64,000 nucleotides of DNA, taken from contig NZ_CP077093.1 in the NCBI RefSeq assembly GCF_014268755.2, forward strand, positions 3,894,001 to 3,958,000. The letters are read 5' to 3'. Under the pieces are notes generated by a model, which was not told the DNA's origin, searched no databases, and saw only the letters and a program-made list of their open reading frames with translations. The position numbers and the translations under genes were made by a program. Origin of the DNA: Pseudomonas vanderleydeniana. Lineage in GTDB: Bacteria > Pseudomonadota > Gammaproteobacteria > Pseudomonadales > Pseudomonadaceae. Positions 34,101-43,971 of the stretch are shown here, in pieces. Within the stretch, counting starts at the first letter, position 1, and every line of letters starts with the position of its first letter.

Positions 34101-37100
34101 TCAGGAATCTTCTTCAATATCCAGCAGCAGGTTTTCCAGCGCCTCGCGGTACTCCCCCGGTTCGCTCCACAACCCACGTTGCTGGGCTTCCAGCAGGCGC
34201 TCGGTCATGTCGCGCAGCGCATGGGGGTTGTGCTCGCGGACAAATTCACGGGTGTCGGCATCCAGCAGATAGGCATCGGCCAGCAGCGCGTACTGGTGAT
34301 CGTCGATCAGTTGGCTGGTGGCGTCGAAGGCGAACAGGTTGTCGACTGTCGCCGCCAACTCGAAGGCGCCCTTGTAGCCGTGGCGCTTGACCCCCTCGAT
34401 CCACTTGGGATTGGCCGCCCGGGAACGGATCACCCGGTTCAGCTCTTCCTTGAGTGTACGGATCTTCGGCAGGTCGGGCTGGCTATGATCACCGTGGTAG
34501 CTGGCGGCGGTTTCTCCGCGCAGGCTTTCCACCGCTGCCAGCATGCCCCCCTGGAACTGGTAGTAGTCGTTGGAATCGAGCAGGTCGTGCTCGCGGTTGT
34601 CCTGGTTCTGCAACACGGCCTGGACCTGGCTCAGACGCCGGGCGAACAGTTCGCGGGCCGCGGTCCCCTCATCGGAACCGCCATAGGCATAGCCGCCCCA
34701 GTTCAGGTAGACCTCGGCAAGGTCCTCGCGGGTTTGCCACAGGCGTCCGTCGATGGCGTTCTGGACCCCGGCACCATAGGCACCCGGCTTGGCACCGAAG
34801 ATCCGCCAACCGGCCTGGCGCGAGGCCTGCTCGGCATCCAGGCCGCTGGCCTGCAACTGTTCGCGCTCCTGACGCACCCGGGCCGCCAGCGGGTTCATGT
34901 CTTCGGGCTCGTCCAGCGCGGCAACCGCCTGCACCGCGGCGTCGAACAGGCGGATCAGGTTGGCGAAGGCATCACGGAAAAAGCCTGAAACGCGCAGGGT
35001 CACGTCGACCCGCGGCCGGTCCAGCAGGCTCAGCGGCAGAATTTCGAAGTCGTCGACCCGCTGGCTGCCCGTGGCCCAGACCGGCCTTACCCCCATCAGG
35101 GCCATGGCCTGGGCGATATCGTCACCGCCGGTGCGCATGGTCGCCGTGCCCCAGACCGACAGGCCGAGTTGGCGCAGGTGATCGCCATGATCCTGCAGAT
35201 GCCGTTCAAGGATCAGGTTGGCCGACTGGAAACCGATGCGCCAGGCCGTGGTGGTCGGCAGGTTGCGCACGTCCACCGAGAAGAAATTGCGCCCCGTGGG
35301 CAGCACGTCCAGCCGTCCACGGCTCGGCGCGCCACTTGGGCCTGCCGGGACGAAGCGCCCGTCGAGGGCCGCGAGCAGCCCCTGCATTTCCGCCGGGCCA
35401 CAGGCATCGAGCCGCGGGGCCACCGAGTCCAGCAGGCCGCCGATGATGCTGCGCACATCGGCCCATGCCTCGTTGTCCGGCAGTACCGCGCGCCCCGCCA
35501 GGGCCTGCTCGATCAACCGGGCGGCATACAGCTCCAGGCGCTCGCGGCTATCGCCCGCCGTGCGCCAGCTGGCCTCGCTGAGCAGGCCCAGGGCCTGCGG
35601 CCGGTGGCCGGTCCAGGGCTCGGCCAGAACGCAGTCGAGCGGATCGAAGCCCAGCTCGAAGGCCTTGGACAGCGCCCGCAGCAGGCTCGACTGGGCACCT
35701 CGCCCGTCACCCCGGGGAATGCGCAACAACGCCAGCAAGGTATCGACCCGCAACTGTCCCTGCGGCGATTCACCGAACACGTGCAGGCCATCACGAATCT
35801 GCGACTCCTTCAGGTCACAGAGGTAGGTATCCAGCCGTGGCAGCCAGATCGCCGCGTCGGCGTCGCTGTCGAGCCCGGCATCCAACTGCAGTTCGCGGTC
35901 GATCTGCGTTTCACGGACCAGTTTGAGAATATCGCGTTGCAATTCCCGCGCTCGCCGCGGGTCGAGCAACTGTGCTTCATAGTATTCGTCGGCCAGCAGC
36001 TCCAGGTCGCGTAGCGGGCCGTAGGTTTCGGCACGGGTCAATGGCGGCATCAGGTGATCGATGATCACCGCCTGGGTCCGGCGCTTGGCCTGGGCGCCCT
36101 CGCCCGGGTCGTTGACGATGAAGGGATAGATGTTCGGCAATGGGCCCAGCAGCGCATCCGGCCAGCAGTTGCGTGACAGCCCGACGCCCTTGCCCGGCAA
36201 CCATTCCAGGTTACCGTGCTTGCCGACATGGATCACGCCATGGGCACCATAACGATGACGCAGCCAGAAGTAGAACGCCAGGTAGCCATGCGGCGGCACC
36301 AGGTCCGGGTCGTGATAGACCGCACTCGGGTCGACCTGATAGCCCCGGGCCGGCTGGATACCGACGAAGGTCAGGCCCAGGCGCAAGCCGGCAATCATCA
36401 TCCGCCCAGCGCGGAACATCGGGTCGTGTTCCGCGCGACCCCAGCGGGCCAGCACCGCCTGGCGGTTGGCCTCGGGCAGCTGTTCGAACAGTGCCTGGTA
36501 CTCGGCCAGCGCCAGGCTTTGTTGGCACGGCCGCAGGTCGAGGCTGTCGAGGTCGTTGCTGACGCCGCCAAGCAAGGCCTGGATCAGACCGGTGCCGCTC
36601 TCGGGCAGATCATCGACCGGATAGCCCTGGCGCTGCAGCGCACGCAGGATGTTCAGCGCCGCCGCTGGCGTGTCCAGGCCGACGCCATTGCCGATCCGCC
36701 CGTCACGGGTCGGATAGTTGGCCAGGATCAGGGCGATACGCTTGTCGCCGTTGTCCAGCCGTGCCAGGTCCACCCAACGCCGCGCGAGCTCGGCGACGAA
36801 GTCCATCCGTTCGGGCTGGGCACGGTAGCAGACCACGTCGCTCTGGCTGCGCTCGCTGCGCCAGGCCAGGTCCTTGAAGCTGATCGGCCGGCTGATGATC
36901 CGACCGTCCAGTTCCGGCAAGGCGATATGCATCGCCAGGTCCCGCGGGCCCAGGCCCTGCTCGCTGGCTTGCCAGCCAGGTTCGTTGTCCTGGGCGCAGA
37001 TCGCCTGGATCACCGGGATATCACGGCGGAAAGGCCGCAGGTGCGGGGCTTCGGGGGTCGACTGGGCAAATCCGGTGGTATTGAGGATCACCGCCGCCGA

Positions 37101-37871
37101 CACTTCGTCCAGCCAGTCTTCGACCACTGCCAGGCAGGCAGGCTCCTTGAGGCTGGCCACGGCGATCGGCAAAGGGTTCAGCCCAGCCGCCTGCAGGCGC
37201 TGGCAGAACACATCGACGAAGGCGGTATTGGCCGCCTGCAGGTGCGAACGATAGAACAGCAGCGCCGCTACCGGTTGCCCAGCCTGCCAGTCGGCTTGCC
37301 AGTCAGCCAGTTGCGCATCGACCCGTCGCGGGTGGTAGATCGCCGTGCGCGGTAACGCCCGCGGCTCCAGCCAGGAATAATCGCGGCCCAGCCAGCCACT
37401 GGCCAGGCAGCGATACAACTGCAAGGCATTGCCCAGGCCGCCCTGGCGCAGGAAGTGCCAGAGCCGTTCGGCGTCGGCGACCGGGACGTTGCCCAGGGCG
37501 CTCAACTCAGGATCGGGACGATCATCGCCCGGCACCAGGATCAGCTTCACCCCGCGCTCGGCCAATTGCACCAGGCGTTCGATACCATAGCGCCAATAGC
37601 CAATACCGCCGTGCAGCGACAGCAGGATGACCTTGGCCTGTTGCAGCACCTGCTCGACATAGAGGTCGACCGAGGCATGGTTCTGGACCTGCATCGGGTT
37701 GGCCAGACGCAGGCTGGGATAGTCGTCCGGCAGCTGCTGCGCCGCTTCGGCGAGCAATGCCAGGCTGGAGTCACCGCTGCACAGGATCACCAGTTCGGCG
37801 GGGGTTTGTCCCAGGTCGGCAATGTTGTCATCCGACACGAAGCCGCCGGGCTGGGTCCTGAGCAGGTGCAT
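34101..37871 (-). CDS. cobN: Cobaltochelatase large subunit CobN
   Basis: A 1256-residue ATP-dependent cobaltochelatase catalytic subunit that inserts Co2+ into hydrogenobyrinic acid a,c-diamide in aerobic cobalamin synthesis. Its length and motifs such as HGYLAFYFWLRHRYGAHGVIHVGKHGNLEWLPGKGVGLS and AFGAKPGAYGAGV-type segments (here RIFGAKPGAYGAGVQNAIDG) are typical of the CobN/BchH family. It follows cobW with a 4-base gap and precedes chlI/chlD genes, all on one riboswitch-controlled transcript. Confidence 0.95.
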   Translation of the reverse strand: MHLLRTQPGGFVSDDNIADLGQTPAELVILCSGDSSLALLAEAAQQLPDDYPSLRLANPMQVQNHASVDLYVEQVLQQAKVILLSLHGGIGYWRYGIERLVQLAERGVKLILVPGDDRPDPELSALGNVPVADAERLWHFLRQGGLGNALQLYRCLASGWLGRDYSWLEPRALPRTAIYHPRRVDAQLADWQADWQAGQPVAALLFYRSHLQAANTAFVDVFCQRLQAAGLNPLPIAVASLKEPACLAVVEDWLDEVSAAVILNTTGFAQSTPEAPHLRPFRRDIPVIQAICAQDNEPGWQASEQGLGPRDLAMHIALPELDGRIISRPISFKDLAWRSERSQSDVVCYRAQPERMDFVAELARRWVDLARLDNGDKRIALILANYPTRDGRIGNGVGLDTPAAALNILRALQRQGYPVDDLPESGTGLIQALLGGVSNDLDSLDLRPCQQSLALAEYQALFEQLPEANRQAVLARWGRAEHDPMFRAGRMMIAGLRLGLTFVGIQPARGYQVDPSAVYHDPDLVPPHGYLAFYFWLRHRYGAHGVIHVGKHGNLEWLPGKGVGLSRNCWPDALLGPLPNIYPFIVNDPGEGAQAKRRTQAVIIDHLMPPLTRAETYGPLRDLELLADEYYEAQLLDPRRARELQRDILKLVRETQIDRELQLDAGLDSDADAAIWLPRLDTYLCDLKESQIRDGLHVFGESPQGQLRVDTLLALLRIPRGDGRGAQSSLLRALSKAFELGFDPLDCVLAEPWTGHRPQALGLLSEASWRTAGDSRERLELYAARLIEQALAGRAVLPDNEAWADVRSIIGGLLDSVAPRLDACGPAEMQGLLAALDGRFVPAGPSGAPSRGRLDVLPTGRNFFSVDVRNLPTTTAWRIGFQSANLILERHLQDHGDHLRQLGLSVWGTATMRTGGDDIAQAMALMGVRPVWATGSQRVDDFEILPLSLLDRPRVDVTLRVSGFFRDAFANLIRLFDAAVQAVAALDEPEDMNPLAARVRQEREQLQASGLDAEQASRQAGWRIFGAKPGAYGAGVQNAIDGRLWQTREDLAEVYLNWGGYAYGGSDEGTAARELFARRLSQVQAVLQNQDNREHDLLDSNDYYQFQGGMLAAVESLRGETAASYHGDHSQPDLPKIRTLKEELNRVIRSRAANPKWIEGVKRHGYKGAFELAATVDNLFAFDATSQLIDDHQYALLADAYLLDADTREFVREHNPHALRDMTERLLEAQQRGLWSEPGEYREALENLLLDIEEDS

Positions 37872-37875
37872 GGGG

Positions 37876-38943
37876 TCAGGCCGTCAGTGCGGCGCGCAGG
37901 GTCGATTCGAGCAGCGCGGCATCCAGCTCCTGGCCGATCAGCACCAACCGGGTGATACGGGGTTCGTCAGCGCCCCAGGCACGGTCGAAGTGCTTGTCGA
38001 AACGCGTCCCGACCCCCTGGACCAGCAGGCGCATCGGCTTGTTCGGGATCGCCGCGAACCCCTTGACCCGCAGGATGCCATGCTTGACCACCAGTTGCGT
38101 CAAGGCATCGAGCAGCAGGCTTTCGTCGGCTTGCGGCAGGTCGATGGAAATCGAATCGAAGGCATCGTGGTCATGATCGTCGTGATCATCGCCGTCGTGG
38201 TGGTGATCGTGGTGGCTGTGACGGCTGTCGATATGTTCTTCGGAGCCGGCACCCAGGCCGAGCAGTACGTCGAGTGGCAGGCGACCGCTGCTGGCCTCGA
38301 TGACTTTCACTGCCGGTGGCAGCTCTTCAGCCACTTCCAGGCGCACCTTGGCCAGGTCCTCGGGCGCTATCAGGTCGGTCTTGTTGAGAATGACCAGGTC
38401 AGCGCTCGACAGCTGGTCGGCGAACAGTTCGTGCAGCGGCGACTCATGGTCCAGGTTCGGGTCGAGCTTGCGCTGGGCATCCACCTGGTCAGGGAACGCG
38501 GCGAAGGTACCGGCCGCCACTGCGGGACTGTCGACCACGGTGATCACCGCGTCGACGGTGCACGCGCTGCGGATTTCCGGCCACTGGAACGCCTGGACCA
38601 GCGGCTTGGGCAGTGCCAGGCCAGAGGTTTCGATGAGGATATGGTCCAGGTCGCCGCGCCGTGCCACCAGCTCACGCATCACCGGGAAGAACTCTTCCTG
38701 CACGGTGCAGCACAGGCAGCCGTTGGCCAGTTCGAAAACGCGGCCGACCGCCTCTTCCTCGGTGCAACCGATGGAGCACTGCTTGAGGATTTCACCGTCG
38801 ATACCGAGTTCGCCGAACTCGTTGACGATCACCGCGATACGGCGGCCCTGGGCGTTGTCCAGCATATGGCGCAGCAAGGTGGTCTTGCCCGAGCCGAGAA
38901 AGCCGGTGACGATGGTGACGGGAAGCTTGGCCAGTGTTTTCAT
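37876..38943 (-). CDS. cobW: CobW, G3E GTPase for cobalamin synthesis
   Basis: A 355-residue metallochaperone-type GTPase of the G3E family thought to deliver cobalt to CobNST-type chelatase. Walker A is [11 protein letters not shown], the metal-site motif is NGCLCCT (CxCC), and NKTD is the guanine-specificity motif. A His/Asp-rich loop near residues 242-265 (SRHSHHDHHHDGDDHDDHDH) would also bind metal. The ATG at 38943 gives the standard N-terminus; AAGGGG lies 8 bases upstream. It is the first gene behind the cobalamin riboswitch. Confidence 0.94.
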   Translation of the reverse strand: MKTLAKLPVTIVTGFLGSGKTTLLRHMLDNAQGRRIAVIVNEFGELGIDGEILKQCSIGCTEEEAVGRVFELANGCLCCTVQEEFFPVMRELVARRGDLDHILIETSGLALPKPLVQAFQWPEIRSACTVDAVITVVDSPAVAAGTFAAFPDQVDAQRKLDPNLDHESPLHELFADQLSSADLVILNKTDLIAPEDLAKVRLEVAEELPPAVKVIEASSGRLPLDVLLGLGAGSEEHIDSRHSHHDHHHDGDDHDDHDHDAFDSISIDLPQADESLLLDALTQLVVKHGILRVKGFAAIPNKPMRLLVQGVGTRFDKHFDRAWGADEPRITRLVLIGQELDAALLESTLRAALTA

Positions 38944-38958
38944 CGGGATGCCCCTTGG

Positions 38959-38997
38959 CAAAAATAGCGGGCATGCGGGACGAGAAACCGCAGCCCG
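38959..38997 (-). terminator. Expression-platform terminator of the cobalamin riboswitch
   Basis: On the minus strand, CGGGCTGCGG pairs with CCGCATGCCCG (one bulged T), followed by CTATTTTTG. It lies between the aptamer and the cobW start, ending 16 bases before the ATG. This indicates transcriptional control. Confidence 0.75.
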
Positions 38998-39056
38998 GAA
39001 CAGGCGCGGGTAGATTCGCCACCGGATCACCCCGCCCGGTTCAAGTGAAATTCTGT

Positions 39057-39250
39057 CACGAGGCAGGTCTCCTGGCTTGCGGCGGGTGTCGACCAGGGTC
39101 GGATCACCGGGTCTTGCGCCTTCCCACCCCAGGGGGGCAGTGGCCAGGCAAGACGCTCAAACCGCTCACAGTTGCGGGGGCAGCCGCGGCTTGCCGCGTT
39201 CCCGTCTTAGCTTCGGCCGGATGCCGAAGAACCTCGAACCTGCAAGGCTA
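39057..39250 (-). promoter_or_regulatory. Cobalamin riboswitch (AdoCbl aptamer)
   Basis: Reading the minus strand, the conserved blocks appear in order: GAGGTTC and the AAGCTAAGACGGGAA region, GCGGCTGCCCCCGCAACTGT (near 39167-39188), the CACTG and GGGAAGGC elements, and the 3' B12 box AAGCCAGGAGACCTGCC (39062-39078). It should repress cobW-cobN-chlI-chlD when adenosylcobalamin is plentiful. A promoter is expected in the right end, close to the divergent glycosyltransferase gene. Confidence 0.95.
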
Positions 39251-39340
39251 CGCAGTGCGCGGGGGCAGGTCAATCTCGGCGGCGGCTGTGGTTTAATTGC
39301 GCGCCTTTTTCACCCCGCCCGTTTCAAGGAATCACCGCCC

Positions 39341-40630
39341 ATGAGTGCCAACGACACCACCACCGTCCTGGTTATCGGTTATGTCTGGCCCGAACCCCGT
39401 TCCTCGGCCGCTGGCGGGCACATGATGCAGATCCTCGAAAGTTTCCTCGAGGCCGGCTGGCACATTACCTTCGCCAGCCCCGCCAGCATTGGCGAACACA
39501 AGGCCGACCTGCGTAGCCTGGGGATCGACGAGCAGGCCATCGAACTCAACAACAGCAGTTTCGACAGTTTCATCACGCAGTTGCAGCCGGATGTAGTGCT
39601 GTTCGATCGTTTCATGATGGAGGAACAGTTTGGCTGGCGGGTCGAGAAACACTGCCCCGATGCCCTGCGCGTACTGGAGACCTCCGACCTGCAAAGCCTG
39701 CGCGATGCCCGCCAGCAACAGCTCAAGGAGCGCCTGAAGGCCGATCCGGACCCGGATGACTTCAGCGAGCTGTTTGCCCCCGAGCTGCCGCAGATCTTCC
39801 AGCAGATGAGCGCCACCGACCTGGCCCAGCGGGAGATCGCGGCGATCTACCGCTCGGACCTGAGCCTGATGATCTCCGATGTCGAGATTGGCCTGCTGAC
39901 CGAGCAGTTTTGCCTGCCACCAGCCCTGCTGCACTGGTGCCCGCTGATGCTCGATGCTCCCGACGCCTTTCGGTCCTTCGAACAACGCGCGCACTTTCTC
40001 AGTATCGGCAACTTCCGCCATGCTCCGAACTGGGACGCCGTGCTCTGGATGAAAACCACCCTCTGGCCCATGATTCGCCAGCAACTGCCCAGCGCGCAGT
40101 TGCATATCTACGGCGCCTACACGCCCCCCAAGGCCACCGCACTGCACAACCCGGCCCAGGGCTTCCACGTGCTGAACTGGGCCGAAGATGCCTTGCAGGT
40201 CATGAGTGCCGCGCGGATCTGCCTGGCCCCCCTGCGCTTTGGCGCGGGCATCAAGGGCAAGCTCGTCGATGCCATGCTCTGTGGCACACCGAGCATCACC
40301 ACGCCGATCGGCGCCGAAGCCATGCACGGAGACTTGCCTTGGCCCGGCGCCGTGGAAAGCAGCGCCCAGGCCCTGGCCAGGGCCGCCGTACAGCTCTACC
40401 AGGACTCATCGGCCTGGCACCGGGCCCAGGCCGCCGGCCAGGCCTTGCTGGCAGCGCGCTACGATCGACGCCTGCACGGCCCGGCGCTGGTGGCCCGGAT
40501 CGAGCAATGCCGAGAGCAGCTGGTACAGCATCGCCGCGACAACTTCACCGGGGCGATGCTGCGTCACCACCATCACAAAAGCACCCAGTACATGGCCCAG
40601 TGGATCGAGGCGAAAAACCGTACGGCCTGA
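39341..40630 (+). CDS. Glycosyltransferase, GT4-like
   Basis: A 429-residue cytoplasmic protein. The N-terminal half begins TVLVIGYVWPEPRSSAAGGHMMQIL, a typical GT-B start. The C-terminal half has LAPLRFGAGIKGKLVDAMLCGTPSITTPIGAEAM, the nucleotide-sugar binding signature of GT4-like transferases. The acceptor is unknown. A frame runs open upstream through the riboswitch, but AAGGA before the ATG at 39341 and the family start fix this as the first codon. Convergent with the large secreted protein gene. Confidence 0.82.
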   Translation: MSANDTTTVLVIGYVWPEPRSSAAGGHMMQILESFLEAGWHITFASPASIGEHKADLRSLGIDEQAIELNNSSFDSFITQLQPDVVLFDRFMMEEQFGWRVEKHCPDALRVLETSDLQSLRDARQQQLKERLKADPDPDDFSELFAPELPQIFQQMSATDLAQREIAAIYRSDLSLMISDVEIGLLTEQFCLPPALLHWCPLMLDAPDAFRSFEQRAHFLSIGNFRHAPNWDAVLWMKTTLWPMIRQQLPSAQLHIYGAYTPPKATALHNPAQGFHVLNWAEDALQVMSAARICLAPLRFGAGIKGKLVDAMLCGTPSITTPIGAEAMHGDLPWPGAVESSAQALARAAVQLYQDSSAWHRAQAAGQALLAARYDRRLHGPALVARIEQCREQLVQHRRDNFTGAMLRHHHHKSTQYMAQWIEAKNRTA

Positions 40631-40634
40631 GGCC

Positions 40635-42953
40635 TCACGCGGACGGCAGGAACAATTTGCCGACCTCGATCAGTTGCGGCGCCCGGTCCGGCATCAATAT
40701 CAGCGCCGAGCGCGCCGGTAGCAGCCGGCCCTCCGGCGAACGCGCAGGTTTCCTGGCGAAATTCACCGTCACCAGTGTGCCATCACTGAACGAGGTGCGC
40801 TGCACCTGGCGATCAGCCGAGAACACCTGGAAATCACTCATCCGCTCGGTGAACAGGCGCTCGTGCAGCGGCCGGAATACCCGGTCATAGGCCCGGATGA
40901 ACGGCAGGTCGCGCGCCAGCACCTGGTCGTTGAGGTGATACAGCGGCGGCACCATGTACAGCAACTGCAGCAACGCCGTGCTCTCCCGTTCGCTGGAAAA
41001 CTTCAGCGAACCGTATTCCCAGTGGTGCGTGCTGACCAGGCTGTCGTGAAAAACCATCTGGTACAACGGCAGGCGAAACTGTGCCGAGGTGACGAAACGC
41101 GCGACGGCGGGCTTGAGCGGGACCGGTTTGAAATACAGGTCCGGGGTTTCCGGAGGCCAGTAGCCACCGCGGTAGAACGGTGATTGCTTGTTCTTGCCGA
41201 TATCCGGGTCCATCCAGGCGAACGGCTGGGTAGCAATGCCATGGCTGTAGGCAATGCCCGGCACGTAGTACGCCACCCCACCCTCGCTGCCCGTCACCAA
41301 TTCCAGCTTGCGACTCGGAAACTGCAGCCGGCGCCAGCGCGCCTCGGCATCCTCGCGCTGGCTGGTTTCCCGCCCGGGGGTATAGTCCCGGAACTCGGGG
41401 CCGGCGGCATCGACATCGAGGAAGTAGCTGTTCAGCCGCCCGGCGCGGGCGACCGCACTGATGCGCTGCTGCGCATAGGGCTCGACGACCCGCGAATTGA
41501 CGTAGACCCCACGGCCATTGAAGCCCCTGACCTTCTCGCCACGGCTATCGCGATAGCCCGCCGCCGCCAGTTCGTCACCCATCTGCGCCGTGGCCCAGGT
41601 CGCCCGCAGATTGGACGGATGCGCACTGCCGTAACTGTCATAGACCGCCACCAGATAACCGGCCGCCTTGGCCGCTTCCACCGCCTCGGGATGCCACAAG
41701 GCATCGCGCCAGTCATCCGCCCCCAGCCAGGCCCGGCCCAGGCCGGCCTTGCGCAGCGCCTCCACGGTGTCCAACGACAGCCCGCCCCCCCAGCGCCGGG
41801 GCGACGCCAGCCATGGCCCGAAGGCCTCCATCAACTGCCCGCGAATGCTCTGGCCCCAGGCGACATTCGCCGCAGGATCATGATTGCCCGGCAACGGCTC
41901 GACCGGCACCCGGGGCAGCACCTCCGGCAACGCCGCATTGAGCGCCCGGGTCACCTCGCGCCGACGCTGGACGGATACGCCTGTGCGCCAGTTATCGGCC
42001 TCCTGCAATGCCGCCTCGAAGCTTTCCCGCGCCGGTGGATCGAATGCCGCCCACAACTTCCATGCCAGGTGCCGATGATCCTGGCGCCGCGCGGCGAAAA
42101 ACCTGAGGAAGGCGGGCCAGTCCTTGATATCCGCTGCCTTCAGCGGCCCGGCCCCCCACAGGTAGATATGCGCAGCCCCACCCAGCCTGGCGATCAGCGG
42201 CTGCTGGGCGATTTTCTGCTTCAGCGAAACCAGGTGTTGCCCGGCTTCCAGCCACTGGCGGTAGAAACGCGCCCCGTACAGCGGATCGGCCGGTCCGACC
42301 TTGATACGGACCGTGAACGGTTCCCCGTTGGCCAGGCGGTTGAACTCATGGCTGATCCGGGGCAAAGGCCGTGAATCCTGCACGACCATGCCGAAACGGG
42401 TATCGAAAGGGGTCTCGATCAGCCAGGTGATCGAATGATCACCGCGCAACTCGCTCCAGAATGGCATCGACAGCAGACCGTTGAGCGCATCGGGCTCGTA
42501 ACGCCGCAGCAGCCAGTCCAGCCATTGGCTGTCATCACTGGGGACATAGGCCCCCTCCCCGAACGGCAGCGCATGGGCCTCGATGGCCCTGGCCTCCTGG
42601 GGGCGCGGCCACTCCAGCACCACCGGCTGCCCGGCACGGATCGACAGGCGCAGGGCGTCCTGCTCGATTCCAGCCTCGACCTGGAACTGATCGGCACCGT
42701 TGGTGATACGCCAGGCACGTTCGCCCACGGGAAACGCCCGCGCCGTATCGGGAAAGGCCGGTGCGCTCAGCACCGAGACCTGGCCATCATCCCGATGCAG
42801 GGTCACTTGAAGCGTTGCCGGGTCGACGCTGAAGACTCCATCGCCGTAAGGCAGGTCAACCAGCGGCTGGCCGAAAACCGGCAGGCTGGACACGCACAAG
42901 ACCAGTGCCAGATACAGGCAACGAAATCGATCAATCTCTGGCAGCAGGCGCAT
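40635..42953 (-). CDS. Large secreted protein, probable glycoside hydrolase
   Basis: A 772-residue protein with a signal peptide (RFRCLYLALVLCVSSLPVFG). The first 280 residues look beta-rich (sugar-binding or galactose-mutarotase-like), followed by an alpha/beta barrel-like region with GYLVAVYDSYGSAHPSN and AGRLNSYFLDVDAAGPEFRDYTPG. The latter resembles the acidic strand ends of retaining glycoside hydrolases. The final part is beta-rich. I cannot name the family with confidence; GH101/GH129-like is a guess. It ends 4 bases from the convergent glycosyltransferase. Confidence 0.55.
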   Translation of the reverse strand: MRLLPEIDRFRCLYLALVLCVSSLPVFGQPLVDLPYGDGVFSVDPATLQVTLHRDDGQVSVLSAPAFPDTARAFPVGERAWRITNGADQFQVEAGIEQDALRLSIRAGQPVVLEWPRPQEARAIEAHALPFGEGAYVPSDDSQWLDWLLRRYEPDALNGLLSMPFWSELRGDHSITWLIETPFDTRFGMVVQDSRPLPRISHEFNRLANGEPFTVRIKVGPADPLYGARFYRQWLEAGQHLVSLKQKIAQQPLIARLGGAAHIYLWGAGPLKAADIKDWPAFLRFFAARRQDHRHLAWKLWAAFDPPARESFEAALQEADNWRTGVSVQRRREVTRALNAALPEVLPRVPVEPLPGNHDPAANVAWGQSIRGQLMEAFGPWLASPRRWGGGLSLDTVEALRKAGLGRAWLGADDWRDALWHPEAVEAAKAAGYLVAVYDSYGSAHPSNLRATWATAQMGDELAAAGYRDSRGEKVRGFNGRGVYVNSRVVEPYAQQRISAVARAGRLNSYFLDVDAAGPEFRDYTPGRETSQREDAEARWRRLQFPSRKLELVTGSEGGVAYYVPGIAYSHGIATQPFAWMDPDIGKNKQSPFYRGGYWPPETPDLYFKPVPLKPAVARFVTSAQFRLPLYQMVFHDSLVSTHHWEYGSLKFSSERESTALLQLLYMVPPLYHLNDQVLARDLPFIRAYDRVFRPLHERLFTERMSDFQVFSADRQVQRTSFSDGTLVTVNFARKPARSPEGRLLPARSALILMPDRAPQLIEVGKLFLPSA

Positions 42954-43084
42954 GAGGCTCCACGGCAGTGTCCCGGCAGTTTCAAGATCCTGCGGACACT
43001 AAACGACAAAGCCCCCGTGCTCCATGGGAAAGCTCTCTTGCAGGTAGCGGAAATATCGCCAAATTACGCTGCTTAACGCCTGCC

Positions 43085-43840
43085 CTACGATTTCAACGGA
43101 CGGCGCAGCAGGTAGGTGTCCATGATCCAGCCCTTGCGCTGCCTGGCCTCTTCGCGCAGTTCGCGGATTTTCCCGTGCACCTCGTGCAACTGGCCGCTCA
43201 CCAGCAACTCATCCTCGGTCCCCAGGTAGGCACCCCAGTATATTTCCAGGGTCTGGTCGAGGAACTGACCGAAGGCACAGTGGGCATCGAGCATCACCAC
43301 CACATTGTCCAGGTCGGCCGCAGCCAGGCGCCGGCCGGTGGTGATGCGGATCGGTTCGCCGATCCGGTTCAGCGGCACCCGATGACGGGCCGCCAGCGCT
43401 TGCACGCTGCTGATCCCGGGAATCACTTCGACCTCGAACGGCGGCCCGCCCAGGTCCACCACCCGCTCCAGCACCCGCAAGGTGCTGTCGTACAAACCCG
43501 GCTCGCCCCAGACCAGAAAGGCCCCGCATTCACCATCGGCCAATTCCTCATCGATCAGGCGAGCGAACAACCCGGCGCGTTGTGCATGCCAGCGTTCGAC
43601 CCCGGCCTCGTAGGAATCCTCGTTTTCCTCGCGCAGCGGGTCGCTGACCTGCACCAGGCGATAACCCGGTTGCTCGATATAGCGCTCACAGATGTCCTTG
43701 CGCAACTGCACCAGTTCTTCCTTGGCCCGCCCCTTGTCCAGCAGGAAGAAAACCGAGGCGCGGTTCAGGGCCTTGACCGCCTGGATGGTGATCTGCTCCG
43801 GGTGGCCGGAGCCAATGCCAATCAATAGGACGCTCTTCAC
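43085..43840 (-). CDS. cobF: Precorrin-6A synthase (deacetylating) CobF
   Basis: SAM-dependent methylase of the aerobic cobalamin pathway that methylates C-1 of precorrin-5 and removes acetate. The 251-residue product begins VLLIGIGSGHPEQITIQAVKALN, the tetrapyrrole-methylase GxGxG start, and has VIPGISSVQALAARHRVPLNRIG, specific to CobF. The start codon is GTG at 43840, with GGAG 8 bases upstream; a longer frame runs toward the mtlR gene but lacks family similarity. It is not part of the riboswitch operon, being separated by the glycoside hydrolase-like gene. Confidence 0.92.
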   Translation of the reverse strand: MKSVLLIGIGSGHPEQITIQAVKALNRASVFFLLDKGRAKEELVQLRKDICERYIEQPGYRLVQVSDPLREENEDSYEAGVERWHAQRAGLFARLIDEELADGECGAFLVWGEPGLYDSTLRVLERVVDLGGPPFEVEVIPGISSVQALAARHRVPLNRIGEPIRITTGRRLAAADLDNVVVMLDAHCAFGQFLDQTLEIYWGAYLGTEDELLVSGQLHEVHGKIRELREEARQRKGWIMDTYLLRRPLKS

Positions 43841-43971
43841 TGTTTCGCTCCAGGATAGGGTCGATGAACGCTGCCCAGCCCGTTTCAGCTTATCCGAACC
43901 TGGGCGCAAGGTTGGCAGAGAGCCGACGAAGGAGGCATTATCGGGTTGCAATAATAATAAAAGCGCTTCCC

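Noticed and set aside
39077..39340. N-terminal extension of the glycosyltransferase reading frame
   Set aside because: This stretch is the cobalamin riboswitch of the opposite strand. The family-like start and AAGGA point to the ATG at 39341.
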